This document shows, piece after piece, positions 1-9,402 of a stretch of DNA of 64,000 nt. The stretch is from NCBI RefSeq assembly GCF_002741035.1, contig NZ_CP016808.1, positions 682,001 to 746,000 of the forward strand. The letters are read 5' to 3'. Source of the stretch: Paenibacillus sp. BIHB 4019. Lineage in GTDB: Bacteria > Bacillota > Bacilli > Paenibacillales > Paenibacillaceae. The stretch's first letter is position 1. Every line of letters begins with the position of its first letter. Both the position numbers and the translations under genes were made by a program. Under the pieces are notes generated by a model. It had not been told where the DNA came from and ran no database searches. It worked only from the letters and a program-made list of their open reading frames with translations.

Positions 1-715
1 TCACTTGCCCGGCCAGCCAAACAATGGCGTGGCTAACCTCATGGAATGCGGGCGAGGCTATGCCGTCGCCTGCGTTCGCATACGCCTGCTGCGCATAGCG
101 GTCAAGCACCTCGACCGCCAGCTCCGACGTTTTGACGCCAAGCCGTACATCAAGGTCGGCCGGAACCTTTTTCACATTGACGACCGTCTCGTTCCATTTC
201 ACATACGTATCGCCTATGCCCGATGCGAGGTAGCGTTTAGGTGCAGCAGCAAGCACTGACGTGTCGGCAAGCACCAGCTGCGGCGACCGCTTAAGCGGCA
301 AATAGCCTGCCGAGCGGCCCTCCTTGTCGTACAATACGGTCAGTGCTGACCATGCCGCACAGGTTGCCGCAATCGTCGGCACCGTCACGCTCGGCACATG
401 AATCCGTTCCGCAACCGCCTTCGTCAAATCCAACACCCGTCCGCCGCCGATTCCTACCAGCACGTTGATATCCTGGCTCGACGCCAGCTCCGAGTAAGCT
501 GCAATCTGCTCCGTCGTCACCTGCCCGGAAAAGCGGTGCACCTGATAGGTGACATCAGCGGTATTCAGGCTTGCCAGCAGCGGCGCAGCGGCCTCTAGCG
601 CTTTTTCCCCACCGATAATAAAAAGCTTGTTGCCGATTTCTGCAATTTTTGCCCCGCCGTCCGCCCAAGCATTTGGCTCGTTTACGTATTGATTTGGTGC
701 TTTCACCTGTACCAT
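1..715 (-). CDS. Iron-containing alcohol / glycerol dehydrogenase-like oxidoreductase, C-terminus off the window
   Basis: The leftward frame starts at ATG 713-715 behind a GGGGG-type ribosome binding site near 727-731 and stays open to the window edge, giving the first 238 residues. The family is NAD-dependent with a bound metal. I see the dinucleotide loop GIGGGRVLDLTKAVA, a following AAT-CAAWSALTVLY segment, and GIGDTYVKWNE, which carries the usual metal-ligand aspartate, and a histidine near HEVSHAIVW. These fit the GldA/HcxA branch of the dehydroquinate synthase-like fold. About 120 residues of a usual 360 are missing because of the window edge, not because of a break. The substrate cannot be told: glycerol, a hydroxyacid or another alcohol are all possible. 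It stands alone here, with no dihydroxyacetone kinase visible. Confidence 0.8.
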   Translation of the reverse strand, partial: MVQVKAPNQYVNEPNAWADGGAKIAEIGNKLFIIGGEKALEAAAPLLASLNTADVTYQVHRFSGQVTTEQIAAYSELASSQDINVLVGIGGGRVLDLTKAVAERIHVPSVTVPTIAATCAAWSALTVLYDKEGRSAGYLPLKRSPQLVLADTSVLAAAPKRYLASGIGDTYVKWNETVVNVKKVPADLDVRLGVKTSELAVEVLDRYAQQAYANAGDGIASPAFHEVSHAIVWLAGQV

Positions 716-1016
716 TTGTTCGCAAACCCCCTTGTTTAAAATATAGGAAAGGATCGAATCCGATTGTTCCATCCCTTCTCTGTATTTCTCGGAATGAAAC
801 GCGCTGCGCCGCAAAAGGAATCCGACAGCCGTTTCACCTTGTAATCAGCTATACCATATCCTTATACTCATTATTCACAGTTGTTTACTTGTATTTAGGC
901 AAGTATAGGTTACCCTCAGCTAATCGTCAATCGGCATTAGCCCAGAAATAATCTATTAGACGATCATAAAAATCTATAATGCAGCGGCCTCATCTTTTCC
1001 CCCAAAAAAAGAAAAA

Positions 1017-1053
1017 GAACGGACATCGCTGCTGTATTAGCAGCGGTCCGTTC
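1017..1053 (-). terminator. Rho-independent terminator of the 1162-1815 gene
   Basis: An inverted repeat (GAACGGAC-CGCTGC against GCAGCG-TCCGTTC) is followed leftward by a T-rich run on the minus strand (the A-run at 1003-1016). It lies about 110 bases past the stop of the leftward gene that begins at 1815. The remaining part of 716-1161 shows nothing coding that I can support. Confidence 0.8.
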
Positions 1054-1161
1054 CGCATCTTTTCCGTTTGTACTATATACGGCTTCTGTAAGGCTCTATA
1101 CGTCCTGACCAGAGTGCCCCGCGAGCCCACAACAGCAAACAAACGTTAATTCACCAACCAG

Positions 1162-1815
1162 TTACTTCGCCATCTGCTGCCTTAGCTCCGGGTACTCGCG
1201 TTCGAATGTTTTCACCATCACATACAGCTGGAGTCCCCGCGCAGCCTGCAACGCTTCCTCCGCCAGCTCAATTGCCCTTGGCCGATTGCCCTGTTTATAC
1301 TCCGTGTAAGATAGCAGAGATTGCTTCATCCAATCCTTGGAAATGCGATCTATATAGTCATGAGCCTCCGTAAACTCTCTTCTTTCGATATAATAATAAG
1401 CCTGATAATAATACCTATATTCGATTGGCTGAATAAATTCGATTTCGTGCAGGACGCTCTGAATATCCTTATTATAGTGAGCCTGAAGCGTCTTGAACAA
1501 CGCTTGCTTATTCTTTTGCTTGTACTGCTTGAGCAGCTTCGCTATGTTCTCTTCAAACTCGTCATCCAGACGATTGGCTACCGCATAGTTGATATAGTAG
1601 CTAGGTATTTTACGGTTCGCGAGCAGAAATTTCTCGATTTTCGCCAAGTTTCTCGTTCCTAAAATGGTATAAAATAACGGGCCCAGCGTTACGGCCACAT
1701 ACGTCAAAAATATAATGATGATCGATACCGGAGTGCTAACCTCAAACATTCTCAATAAAAAAATAAGAATGATAGCGACCAAAATATAAATCAATGTTTT
1801 TTTCAAAAATCTCAT
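1162..1815 (-). CDS. Hypothetical membrane-anchored protein, 217 residues
   Basis: I do not recognise the family. Two hydrophobic stretches lie at the N-terminus (about residues 7-25 and 30-55), so the protein is probably held in the membrane with a cytoplasmic C-terminal part of about 160 residues. That part is helical and rich in Tyr, Glu, Lys and Arg, with paired-helix spacing like tetratricopeptide repeats (for example YYIERREFTEAHDYIDRI). This is an impression, not a domain match. The gene is single, with its own terminator at 1017-1053, and lies downstream of the chemotaxis receptor from which it is separated by a terminator at 1881-1928. Confidence 0.7.
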   Translation of the reverse strand: MRFLKKTLIYILVAIILIFLLRMFEVSTPVSIIIIFLTYVAVTLGPLFYTILGTRNLAKIEKFLLANRKIPSYYINYAVANRLDDEFEENIAKLLKQYKQKNKQALFKTLQAHYNKDIQSVLHEIEFIQPIEYRYYYQAYYYIERREFTEAHDYIDRISKDWMKQSLLSYTEYKQGNRPRAIELAEEALQAARGLQLYVMVKTFEREYPELRQQMAK

Positions 1816-1880
1816 CGCTTGCTCTCCTTTATGTTCTTTTCAGCCCTTCTTTCATTCTACCATCCGACTCGATCCGAATA

Positions 1881-1928
1881 CAAAAAAAGGATAATCTGCA
1901 GGCTGCTTGCACAGCCCGAGCATTATCC
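1881..1928 (-). terminator. Terminator of the chemotaxis receptor gene
   Basis: GGATAAT at 1889-1895 pairs with ATTATCC at 1922-1928, with further pairing inside, and an A-run at 1882-1888 gives the T-tract in the leftward transcript. It sits just after the receptor stop codon at 1940. Confidence 0.85.
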
Positions 1929-1939
1929 ATGTTTCCGTG

Positions 1940-4081
1940 CTATACAGCCTTCGCTTGCTCCGTATCCTCGCTGCTCAGCACGAAATGACTGAGATCGTCC
2001 TGAAGCTGCTGGGCCATATCGCGCAGCGCCTCGGCTGATGCTTGAATTTCCTCCATCGACGCAAGCTGCTCCTCCGTAGCTGCGGCCATCGTCTCGGCCT
2101 CATCCGACGTTTTATTCGAGATGTTCGCTACCTCGCCAACCGATGCCGTCACCTCTTCCATGCCTGCGGAAATTTCCTCGGCAGCTGCCGACACTTCCTG
2201 AATTTGATCGCTCATCGAGCGGACTTCAAGCAAAATATCGCCAATCGTCGTGTTAGCCTGCTCAATAGAAGCAAGACCCGAAGCTGTCTCCGATTTCATC
2301 TCGCTCATCGCCTTCACATTCTCGCTTACCAGCGCCCGAATATCTCTGATCAGCTCAGATATCGTCTGCACCGACTCGCTCGTCTGCTCGGCCAGCTTGC
2401 CTACTTCGGAGGCTACGACGCTAAAGCCTCTTCCATGCTCGCCAGCCCTTGCCGCTTCAATGTTTGCATTCAGCGACAATAGCTGCGTTTGCTTGGCAAT
2501 CGCCATAACGGCTTGCACGATTTGGCCAATTTGCACCGAATGCTCATCCAGCTTCGTAACAACCTCGCCTGAACGGACAGCCGAAGCTTGAATGCTGTTC
2601 ATTTGCCGCACCGTTTGTCCAAGCTGTTCTTCGCCTACTTGAGCATTGCCCGTCACCTTGACCGCAGCGTCCGCCACTTCTGAAGCCGCTTCGGCAATCC
2701 GTGTAATGCCAACTGCCATTTCATTCATCGCTTTCGACGTTTCATCCGCCGATACGCGCTGTACATCCGTTCCTTCAGATACCCCTTGAATGGACTCGGC
2801 AATTTGCTTCATCGCAAGCGTCGATTCATGTGAAATGGCTGTGAGCTCCTCCGATGAAGCCGCTGCCTGCTCGGATACGATTTGGTTTCTACGCAGCAGT
2901 ACATTCAAAGAGCGAATCATTTCATTAAAGGAATGGCCGACCTGAAGCAGTTCATCCCGCGTTTCCAAATGCAATTCTTTGGAAAAGTCGCCTTTCGCCA
3001 TCGCATCCGCACGGTTCCGGAGCGCTGCCACCGTTACCATTACATTGCGGTAGAAAGCCATGTAGAAAATAGCAACGAGCAGCAGGGACAGAGCCGTCAA
3101 GCCAAGCAGCATATTTCTAGTAGCCGTCAGCTCATCGATGCGCTGCTGGAGCACCTGCTCAAGCTCTGTATTGACCTGCACATAAAAGTCGTTTAATACG
3201 CCAATCGTCGCCGTTCCAGACTTGAAAAATTCCGATCCATTCATGGTCAAGTTGGAGCCGTTAAGGACACCTGTATTAAGCAGCGCTACAAAGCTTTTAA
3301 GCGATGTCACGGTCGTTGCGCCGCTTTTCTCTAGCGATGGCACCAATGCCTCGTTCCAGCCTAAAGCGCTGCTCAGCGACTTATTCATATTCGTCAATGA
3401 ATAATTGATCATTTCCGCTTCCAAACGAAGCTTAATTTCTTCGTTTTCCGTCATTTTTTTACTCGTAAGCACACCATTGCCTTTGCCGCGAATAATCGCC
3501 GCATGCTCCATTAACGCAGGAATCTGCTGGACGAACATAGAACCCAAATAATAAGAATCCATCTGCGTATCAAGCGAAAGTCCCGATTCATCTGCAAGCT
3601 TAATCATAATATTGGTTAAATCTAAAACAAGCGTGGAATGGCCTTCAAAACTTTCGGCAGCCGACATCGTAGCGTTGCTTGCATCTAATTTTGTCCACTG
3701 CTGCTTCCAAGCTTCCCACAGCTCCTGCGCCCCCGCCATTCCAGATGCTACCAGCTCCGTGTCTATCGTTTGAATCAGGCTGGCAATTTCCTGCGATTTG
3801 GCATCAACCTCTGCCTTGGCGTCCGCATTGCCATTCAGCAAGCCCGAGGAAAGTCCGCGGTGCTGCTGCACCTGAAGCATAAGCGGCATCATTTCCCTAA
3901 TATAAGCGACGCCGTCATGCTCACTCTGAATATACTCAATGTTTCCTTCCTGCTCGTTAACCCATAAAACAAGCAGCAAGACCAGCGGGATCAGAAATAG
4001 AAAACTGACGACAACAAATTTCTGTGCATACTTCAATCTGGACATGAGAGCTGTAAAAGGACTTAACAATTTGAAAAACAT
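1940..4081 (-). CDS. Methyl-accepting chemotaxis protein with NIT-like sensor domain
   Basis: This is a membrane chemoreceptor that signals through CheW and CheA to the flagellar motor. Order of parts: transmembrane helix near residues 22-42; a large extracellular sensor region whose start, VQQHRGLSSGLLNGN, resembles the NIT domain of nitrate/nitrite-type sensors; a second membrane helix near 328-350; HAMP linker; then the long methyl-accepting signalling helix pair with the conserved hairpin tip NIEAARAGEHGRGF near 538-553. Methylation-type Glu/Gln pairs lie on both arms. I place the start at ATG 4081 because GGGTGG precedes it; an in-frame GTG at 4090 is the alternative. A sigma-D promoter lies at 4126-4153. 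The NIT assignment is by motif only and the ligand is not known. Confidence 0.93.
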   Translation of the reverse strand: MFFKLLSPFTALMSRLKYAQKFVVVSFLFLIPLVLLLVLWVNEQEGNIEYIQSEHDGVAYIREMMPLMLQVQQHRGLSSGLLNGNADAKAEVDAKSQEIASLIQTIDTELVASGMAGAQELWEAWKQQWTKLDASNATMSAAESFEGHSTLVLDLTNIMIKLADESGLSLDTQMDSYYLGSMFVQQIPALMEHAAIIRGKGNGVLTSKKMTENEEIKLRLEAEMINYSLTNMNKSLSSALGWNEALVPSLEKSGATTVTSLKSFVALLNTGVLNGSNLTMNGSEFFKSGTATIGVLNDFYVQVNTELEQVLQQRIDELTATRNMLLGLTALSLLLVAIFYMAFYRNVMVTVAALRNRADAMAKGDFSKELHLETRDELLQVGHSFNEMIRSLNVLLRRNQIVSEQAAASSEELTAISHESTLAMKQIAESIQGVSEGTDVQRVSADETSKAMNEMAVGITRIAEAASEVADAAVKVTGNAQVGEEQLGQTVRQMNSIQASAVRSGEVVTKLDEHSVQIGQIVQAVMAIAKQTQLLSLNANIEAARAGEHGRGFSVVASEVGKLAEQTSESVQTISELIRDIRALVSENVKAMSEMKSETASGLASIEQANTTIGDILLEVRSMSDQIQEVSAAAEEISAGMEEVTASVGEVANISNKTSDEAETMAAATEEQLASMEEIQASAEALRDMAQQLQDDLSHFVLSSEDTEQAKAV

Positions 4082-4125
4082 AAGAGCCACCCGCCTATTA
4101 ATTTAATTGCTATTCATGAATAGAA

Positions 4126-4153
4126 ATATCGGCTATAGACGGGAATTTGTTTA
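4126..4153 (-). promoter_or_regulatory. Sigma-D (motility) promoter of the chemotaxis receptor
   Basis: On the minus strand TAAA (4150-4153) is followed after 16 bases by GCCGATAT (4126-4133), which matches the sigma-D consensus known from Bacillus. It lies 45 bases upstream of the receptor start, so the receptor is probably made with the flagellar late genes. The rest of 4091-4406 shows no gene. Confidence 0.75.
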
Positions 4154-4406
4154 GTAAAAATGAAGGAAAAGTCGCACGGAGGCTGGACTCTGCCCTCATT
4201 TTGGAAATTGTGCTGGAAGGCTTGGAGCAAACAAGGAATCAATGGGATAAAGCGTTAACCTATGACATCTGATTTTGATGCCTTGCCTTGCTATCGTATT
4301 CATAGACGCTTACTTCCTACAAGAAAGGAAATTGGGACACTTTGTCGAATACTAGGTTCGAATATGTAACAGTACGCGCAATAAAGGAGAAGGAGAGTAT
4401 ACATCC

Positions 4407-4946
4407 TTGCAAAACCAAAATAATCGTTTTAATAACCGGCCTCCAAACCGTAATATGCGGGCACAAACGAATCGTTCTTCGAACCAGCCTGCCAACAATG
4501 TCCGCAGCAGTTCTAATTATGGAAGCAGCTCTGCTGCCAGAAGCCAACCTCCTTCAGTTGTTGTTGAGCAGAATACCAATACTACTGATGCACCTACCCT
4601 TTTATGCGTAAAATGTAAGTCCACTCATGTCATGATGACAACAAGAGGCTATAGTGTGACCAATCTGTTCGTGACGCTTGCTCTAATGCTCATTGTGCCT
4701 GTGCTGCTATTTATAATCGGTCTTGCCTTTCCGGTTGTTATGCTGTATTTATTCCCGTTCAGCGGCGGCGGATTTTCCGAATCATCAGGTGGAATATTAG
4801 GGGCTATTTATGTCATTGTCGGCCTGTTATGTTTAGCCTCCTTTTTCCTTGCTGCACCTGTCGCAGCGCTGACTGGACTGCATGGCAGAAACAAGATTAT
4901 GAATGGCTGCATGAGCTGTGGACATAAATGGTACCCCGGCGAATAG
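4407..4946 (+). CDS. Hypothetical membrane protein with CxxC pairs flanking the membrane part
   Basis: The start is TTG 4407 behind AAGGAGAAGGAGAG (4384-4397). The first 55 residues are low-complexity and rich in Asn, Arg and Ser, probably disordered. A CVKC pair near residue 71 precedes two hydrophobic segments (about 86-112 and 128-155), and CMSC near residue 171 follows them, close to the C-terminus. The two Cys pairs could together make a zinc ribbon if both face the cytoplasm, which a two-helix hairpin would allow. Function unknown. It is followed 53 bases later by the PhzF-family gene and may share a transcript with it. Confidence 0.75.
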   Translation: MQNQNNRFNNRPPNRNMRAQTNRSSNQPANNVRSSSNYGSSSAARSQPPSVVVEQNTNTTDAPTLLCVKCKSTHVMMTTRGYSVTNLFVTLALMLIVPVLLFIIGLAFPVVMLYLFPFSGGGFSESSGGILGAIYVIVGLLCLASFFLAAPVAALTGLHGRNKIMNGCMSCGHKWYPGE

Positions 4947-4999
4947 TCGATCATTTTTGGAGGCCTGCTGAGAAAGAGACGTCATAAAGGAGTAAACAT

Positions 5000-5896
5000 A
5001 TGCCATCTATTAAAGTCTATCATTACGATGCCTTTAGCCCTATTCCGGGAAAAGGAAATCCGGCGGGTGTCGTTTTAACAGGCACTGATCTGACGGAAAA
5101 AGAAATGCTAGCTATCGCTGGGCAAGTAGGCTTTAATGAGACTGCTTTCCCGCTGCCATCGAAGGTAGCGGATATCCGAATCCGTTATTTTACACCGGGC
5201 CACGAAATTAATCTTTGCGGCCATGCCACGATGGCAACGCTCTATGCGCTGCAAACTAAAGGGCTGTTAGGCGATAAAACGGAGCTTCTGATTGAGACAA
5301 AAGCAGGCGTACTTCCCGTTCGGCTGCACACGGATGCGCAGGAGCAGCTTCAAATTACGATGACGCAGGCGGCTCCGCAGTTCCAAGCTTTTAACGGTTC
5401 CTATGAACAGCTGGCTGCTGCTATGGGCATTCAGGAGAGCGACATGGAGACGAAGCTTCCGATTGTCTATGGCAGCACGGGGACATGGACGCTGTTAATT
5501 CCTATCAAAAGTCTCGAGGCATTCCGCCGTATGAAGCCAAATAATAAGCGGTTCCCCGAAATTTTGCAGGAGATGCCGCGTGCTTCTCTGCATCCTTTTT
5601 GCCTAGAAACCTATGATCCACGAGCTCATATGCATGCCAGACATTTTTCATCGCCGTATTCCGGCACGATTGAAGATCCCGTTACAGGTACAGCATCTGG
5701 CGTAATGGGCGCTTATTATGCAGCGCATTTGGCTGAGCAACCGCAGCATTCGCTTGAGCTATGCATTGAACAAGGCCATGAAATAGGCCGGGATGGACGT
5801 GTTCTGGTAACAGTCACTAAACGGCGGGATGAACCACTCATCGAAGTGACAGGCACTGCCGTTTATGTGGATGCTTTTGAAGTAAGCCTGCTGTAA
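5000..5896 (+). CDS. PhzF-family isomerase / epimerase-like protein
   Basis: At 298 residues it has the full length of the PhzF family (diaminopimelate-epimerase fold), which includes the phenazine enzyme PhzF and many housekeeping homologues. Diagnostic stretches are the N-terminal [20 protein letters not shown], the [10 protein letters not shown] segment with the expected catalytic Glu, the [14 protein letters not shown] segment, and [16 protein letters not shown] near the C-terminus. The ribosome binding site AAAGGAG lies before ATG 5000. No phenazine genes are nearby, so the substrate is unknown and phenazine synthesis should not be assumed. Confidence 0.93.
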   Translation: MPSIKVYHYDAFSPIPGKGNPAGVVLTGTDLTEKEMLAIAGQVGFNETAFPLPSKVADIRIRYFTPGHEINLCGHATMATLYALQTKGLLGDKTELLIETKAGVLPVRLHTDAQEQLQITMTQAAPQFQAFNGSYEQLAAAMGIQESDMETKLPIVYGSTGTWTLLIPIKSLEAFRRMKPNNKRFPEILQEMPRASLHPFCLETYDPRAHMHARHFSSPYSGTIEDPVTGTASGVMGAYYAAHLAEQPQHSLELCIEQGHEIGRDGRVLVTVTKRRDEPLIEVTGTAVYVDAFEVSLL

Positions 5897-5965
5897 ATTT
5901 GGCATATGCGCGGCGGTTGATTATAATAGTGGGCGAGAGCTGCGAATGAGAGAGGAAGAGATACG

Positions 5966-6202
5966 TTGAGCCATACCGCACAGGATGTAGCCGATTGGAT
6001 GCTTGGAGAGCTGAAGTTTGCTGGCATTCTTCATCAGGAGAAGGCCGTTGCCCATATTACAGCCCATTTTGGAGAACAGTTCATTTATGTGAACGAGCAG
6101 GGAAATACATCGATCGACAAGGAAGTTAAAAAAGCGTTCAAAAAAGGCCATGGCGGCAAGGCTGCCTGGGACCGTGAAGGCTTTTTCTGGGGCTGGACTT
6201 AG
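5966..6202 (+). CDS. Small DUF6953-type protein
   Basis: A 78-residue soluble protein starting at TTG 5966 behind GAGAGGAAG. The pattern TAQDVADWMLGELK, an internal HITAHFGEQFIYVNEQGN and a C-terminal WDREGFFWGW resembles the DUF6953 family as I recall it; function unknown. It is followed by a strong bidirectional terminator. Confidence 0.75.
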   Translation: MSHTAQDVADWMLGELKFAGILHQEKAVAHITAHFGEQFIYVNEQGNTSIDKEVKKAFKKGHGGKAAWDREGFFWGWT

Positions 6203-6240
6203 CCCGCAAGTGTGAAGCATATGAATTCATATCGTTCAAA

Positions 6241-6293
6241 AAAAAGCTATGCAACCTTCGGTTAGAACCTAACCGGAAGCCGCATAGCTTTTT
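6241..6293. terminator. Bidirectional terminator between converging genes
   Basis: AAAAAGCTATGC (6241-6252) pairs with GCATAGCTTTTT (6282-6293) and an inner TTCGGTTAG/CTAACCGGAA stem extends it. A- and T-runs on both sides fit termination of the rightward DUF6953 gene and the leftward thiD. Confidence 0.9.
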
Positions 6294-6296
6294 CTA

Positions 6297-7145
6297 CTAT
6301 AGTGGAGCTTGCAATGCCCGCTTGCTGCGCTGGTACGCCCAGTGATTGGTCGGACCATGCCCGCCGCCAATTTGAATGCCGTCCTCGATGGCCGCTTGAA
6401 TAAACGCTTTCGCTTGGCGCATTGCAGCTTCCATATCAAGCCCCTCTGCAAGTCCTGCCGCAAGAGCCGCCGAAAAAGTACAGCCTGTGCCATGCGTACG
6501 GGCCGTCGCCACTCGTCTGCCTGCCAGCTCGGTAAAGCCGCTGCCGTCATACAGCAGATCGATTGCTTCCTCTCCCGTATCGTGGCCGCCCTTAATAATG
6601 ACGTAGCCTGCTCCATATCCAGCGAGCCGTTTCGCCGCTTCCCGCTTATCGTCCGACGTTACGATCGCAATGCCCGTCAGCTTCTCCGCTTCCGGTATGT
6701 TCGGCGTAATTACCGTCGTTACGGGCAGCAGCTTGTCCGTCATCGCCCGGATGGCTTCCTCTTGCAGCAGCGAGGCTCCGCCTTTGGCGATCATGACCGG
6801 ATCGACGACGACATTTTTCCAGCCAAGCTCGGCAATCGTTGCCGCAACAGCCGTAATGATCTCACTGTTGAACAGCATGCCCGTCTTCAGCGCATCGACG
6901 CCAATGTCCGAGCCGACCGAATGCATTTGCTGCACGACAGCATCCACGCTAAGCGGAAATACGCCTTGTACGCCAAGCGTATTTTGCGCCGTAATTGCAG
7001 TCACCGCAGACATGCCGAATACGCCAAGCTCCTGAAACGTTTTCAGGTCCGCTTGAATGCCTGCGCCGCCGCCGCTGTCCGAGCCCGCTATCGTCAATGC
7101 CGTTGGGACACTGCGCGGCGCCTGTCCATTCCCATGTACGCTCAT
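6297..7145 (-). CDS. thiD: Hydroxymethylpyrimidine / phosphomethylpyrimidine kinase
   Basis: ThiD phosphorylates HMP and HMP-phosphate to HMP-pyrophosphate, the pyrimidine half used by ThiE. The N-terminal ALTIAGSDSGGGAGIQAD motif is the family hallmark, the middle has VVDPVMIAKGG, and the C-terminal HGTGCTFSAAL anion-hole motif with its catalytic Cys is present. At 282 residues it is of normal length. It is the last gene of the thiamine cluster, 116 bases after thiO; a stem-loop lies in that gap. The start at 7145 has AAAGGGG 12 bases upstream. Confidence 0.95.
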   Translation of the reverse strand: MSVHGNGQAPRSVPTALTIAGSDSGGGAGIQADLKTFQELGVFGMSAVTAITAQNTLGVQGVFPLSVDAVVQQMHSVGSDIGVDALKTGMLFNSEIITAVAATIAELGWKNVVVDPVMIAKGGASLLQEEAIRAMTDKLLPVTTVITPNIPEAEKLTGIAIVTSDDKREAAKRLAGYGAGYVIIKGGHDTGEEAIDLLYDGSGFTELAGRRVATARTHGTGCTFSAALAAGLAEGLDMEAAMRQAKAFIQAAIEDGIQIGGGHGPTNHWAYQRSKRALQAPL

Positions 7146-7186
7146 GATGTACTTTTGCCCCTTTCTTCATCAAATGCCGAACCAAG

Positions 7187-7230
7187 GTGAAACGGCTGAC
7201 ACCGCCCTACGGCGGCGCGGCGCGTTTCAC
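7187..7230. other. Stem-loop between thiO and thiD
   Basis: GTGAAACG (7187-7194) pairs with CGTTTCAC (7223-7230), and CCGCC/GGCGG pair inside. No T-run follows on either side, so it is more likely an mRNA stability or processing element than a terminator. Confidence 0.5.
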
Positions 7231-7261
7231 TCCGAGAAATATAAGCCTAATGATAATCTGC

Positions 7262-8371
7262 CTAGCTGAACCGCTCAGGAGCAAAAGCCTGCATGAAGTC
7301 TGGCATCTTCTTGCCTTCTACACTATCAGCTGCAAGCTGTGCTGTAACGGGGCTGAGCAAAATCCCATTGCGGTAATGCCCTACCGCCATCACGACGCGG
7401 CCAGATTGCGCCAGCGCGCCGAGCAGCGGGAAGCCATCCTGCGTGGAAGGGCGAAGTCCCGCCCATTTGTGGAACGGCGTCCACGTTTCGAGAAACGGGA
7501 AAGCTTGCTTGTTCCATTTTCGCAGGCGCTCAATGCCCTTCTCCGTCACGCTCGTCTCGAACCCGGCTACATCCTCGGAGGCGCCGCATACGAGCGTATT
7601 ATTTTCCTTCGCCACGAGATAGCCCTGATTGCAAAACACCATATGGTGAACGGGCTTCTCCACCGTCTCATAAGCGCAAATTTGTCCGCGAATCGGATAA
7701 ACAGGAATGCGAAGGCCAAATGCGGCTTCCAGCTGCTGCGCCCAAGCTCCCGAGCATACAACGAGCCGATCCCCTTCAAAAATACGTCCGTCTGCTGCCT
7801 CCAGCACGACCGTGCTCTGCCAATCCTTAATCGCAACCTGCTCCAAATGCTCATGTATATGAACATCCAGCAAGCGGCAGGCATGCTCCAGCGCTTTGAC
7901 ATAATGCGGCGCATACAGATGGCTTTCCTCCGGCGTATACAGCGCCGCCCGCACCTTGCCTGACAGCTTTGGCTCCAGCCGAAACACGTCGCCACCTTCC
8001 AGCAGGCTGCCCGACGAACCATACTCCCGCTGCCAGCGCAGCCTGCCTTCAAGCGCCAAAATATCCGCATCATGGTAAGCGATATACATGCTCCCGGATT
8101 CGGTATATTCGAAAGGCACGTCGGAAACCTGCTTCACGCGATCTGTAAACGAAGGATACAGCCGCAAGCTCTGCGCGCATAAGCGAAAAAAGTCATCCGG
8201 CCCCTCAACATTTTCCGAAAAAGGAGCCAGCATCCCTGCAGCCGCTCCGGACGCCTGTCCCCCGCAGCTGCCAATTTCCAGCACCGTCACCTGATGACCG
8301 CGGCTCCGCAGCTCGAACGCACAGGATAAGCCAATAATGCCGCCGCCCATGATTACAATCCGTTCTCCCAT
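7262..8371 (-). CDS. thiO: Glycine oxidase
   Basis: ThiO oxidises glycine to iminoglycine for thiazole formation by ThiG. The N-terminal IVIMGGGIIGLSCAFELRSR is the FAD-binding fingerprint of the D-amino-acid oxidase fold; GGQASGAAAGMLAPF and the C-terminal KWAGLRPSTQDGFPLLGA and VAVGHYRNGILLSP match glycine oxidases. At 369 residues it is of normal length. It lies 33 bases after thiG in the same direction, which supports ThiO rather than a general amino-acid oxidase. Confidence 0.94.
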   Translation of the reverse strand: MGERIVIMGGGIIGLSCAFELRSRGHQVTVLEIGSCGGQASGAAAGMLAPFSENVEGPDDFFRLCAQSLRLYPSFTDRVKQVSDVPFEYTESGSMYIAYHDADILALEGRLRWQREYGSSGSLLEGGDVFRLEPKLSGKVRAALYTPEESHLYAPHYVKALEHACRLLDVHIHEHLEQVAIKDWQSTVVLEAADGRIFEGDRLVVCSGAWAQQLEAAFGLRIPVYPIRGQICAYETVEKPVHHMVFCNQGYLVAKENNTLVCGASEDVAGFETSVTEKGIERLRKWNKQAFPFLETWTPFHKWAGLRPSTQDGFPLLGALAQSGRVVMAVGHYRNGILLSPVTAQLAADSVEGKKMPDFMQAFAPERFS

Positions 8372-8404
8372 GTCCTAACCAGCTTTCCTTGTTGAATGAT
8401 GCTG

Positions 8405-9184
8405 TTATTTCAGCTTAAACTCCTCATAACCGCTGCTTGCCGAAGCGTAGCGCTTCTTCGAAATGCGGCCTGACAAATAAGCCAGACGGCCAGCTTCAAT
8501 GCCGAGCCTCATCGCCCGCGCCATGCCTGCTGGATCTTTCGCCTTCGCAACCGGTGTATTCATCAGCACGCCCGCCACGCCAAGCTCCATCGCCTGGGTC
8601 ACATCACTGACCGAGCCAAGCCCCGCATCGACGATAATTGGAACTTTCGCTTCCTCTACAATAAGGCCCAAATTATAAGGGTTCAAAATGCCAAGGCCCG
8701 TCCCAATCGGAGCCGCTCCCGGCATAACAGCCGCAGCGCCGGCTTCCTCCAGCCGCTTGCAAATGACCGGATCATCCGACGTATACGGAAGGACGGTAAA
8801 GCCCTCTTTTACGAGAATTTCCGTCGCCTTCAGCGTTTCAATCGGATCAGGCAGCAGCGTGCGCTCATTGGCGCTAATCTCGACCTTGATCCAGTCGCTG
8901 AGCCCAGAAGCCCGCGCAAGACGCGCGATCCGCACCGCTTCCTCCGCCGTGCTTGCTCCTGAAGTATTCGGCAAATATTGATACGATTGGCCTTGCAAAT
9001 GCTGAAGAATCGAATCGTCCTCGGTCGCCTCCAAATTAATGCGGCGAATCGCAAACGTCAGCACCTCGGCGCCTGACGCCTCAATCGCCTCCCTCTGTAC
9101 ATAAGGACTTGGAAAAAGCCCGGTGCCGATAAAAAATCGGGACGTTAGTTCACGGTTGCCAATATGCCATACATCCGGCTTCAT
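8405..9184 (-). CDS. thiG: Thiazole synthase
   Basis: ThiG builds the thiazole phosphate from deoxyxylulose phosphate, iminoglycine and ThiS-thiocarboxylate. I place the start at 9184 (259 residues, usual length) because a GGAGGA site lies in the end of thiS just before it; a longer frame upstream overlaps thiS and is not likely. The sequence shows [19 protein letters not shown] at the start, the DWIKVEIS segment with the Schiff-base lysine, [14 protein letters not shown], and [18 protein letters not shown], all typical. It is coupled to thiS with a 5-base gap. Confidence 0.96.
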   Translation of the reverse strand: MKPDVWHIGNRELTSRFFIGTGLFPSPYVQREAIEASGAEVLTFAIRRINLEATEDDSILQHLQGQSYQYLPNTSGASTAEEAVRIARLARASGLSDWIKVEISANERTLLPDPIETLKATEILVKEGFTVLPYTSDDPVICKRLEEAGAAAVMPGAAPIGTGLGILNPYNLGLIVEEAKVPIIVDAGLGSVSDVTQAMELGVAGVLMNTPVAKAKDPAGMARAMRLGIEAGRLAYLSGRISKKRYASASSGYEEFKLK

Positions 9185-9189
9185 TCGCT

Positions 9190-9402
9190 TCAGCCTCCTC
9201 CTACAAAATGTACAAGCTCGATTTTCATGCCTTCGCGAACTTCGGTTGCTGCCCATTGCTCCTGTGTCAGCACCGCTCCATCCGCTTCAACGACAACCGG
9301 CTTGCCCGTCAGTTCAAAATGGGCAATAACCTCTTCAATCGTCCTCGCTGCCAGCTCCTGCTTCACACCGTTAATGACTAGTTCCATTATGACTCTCCCC
9401 AT
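9190..9402 (-). CDS. thiS: Sulfur carrier protein ThiS
   Basis: A 70-residue ubiquitin-like protein ending in Gly-Gly(-Gly), the form needed for adenylation by ThiF and conversion to a thiocarboxylate. It begins [20 protein letters not shown] after a likely start at residue 5 (ATG) or at 9402. It overlaps the end of thiE by 16 bases and is followed directly by thiG. Confidence 0.93.
   Translation of the reverse strand: MGRVIMELVINGVKQELAARTIEEVIAHFELTGKPVVVEADGAVLTQEQWAATEVREGMKIELVHFVGGG

Noticed and set aside
5000..5896. A phenazine biosynthesis locus
   Set aside because: Only a PhzF-family gene is present, and most such homologues have no link to phenazines.
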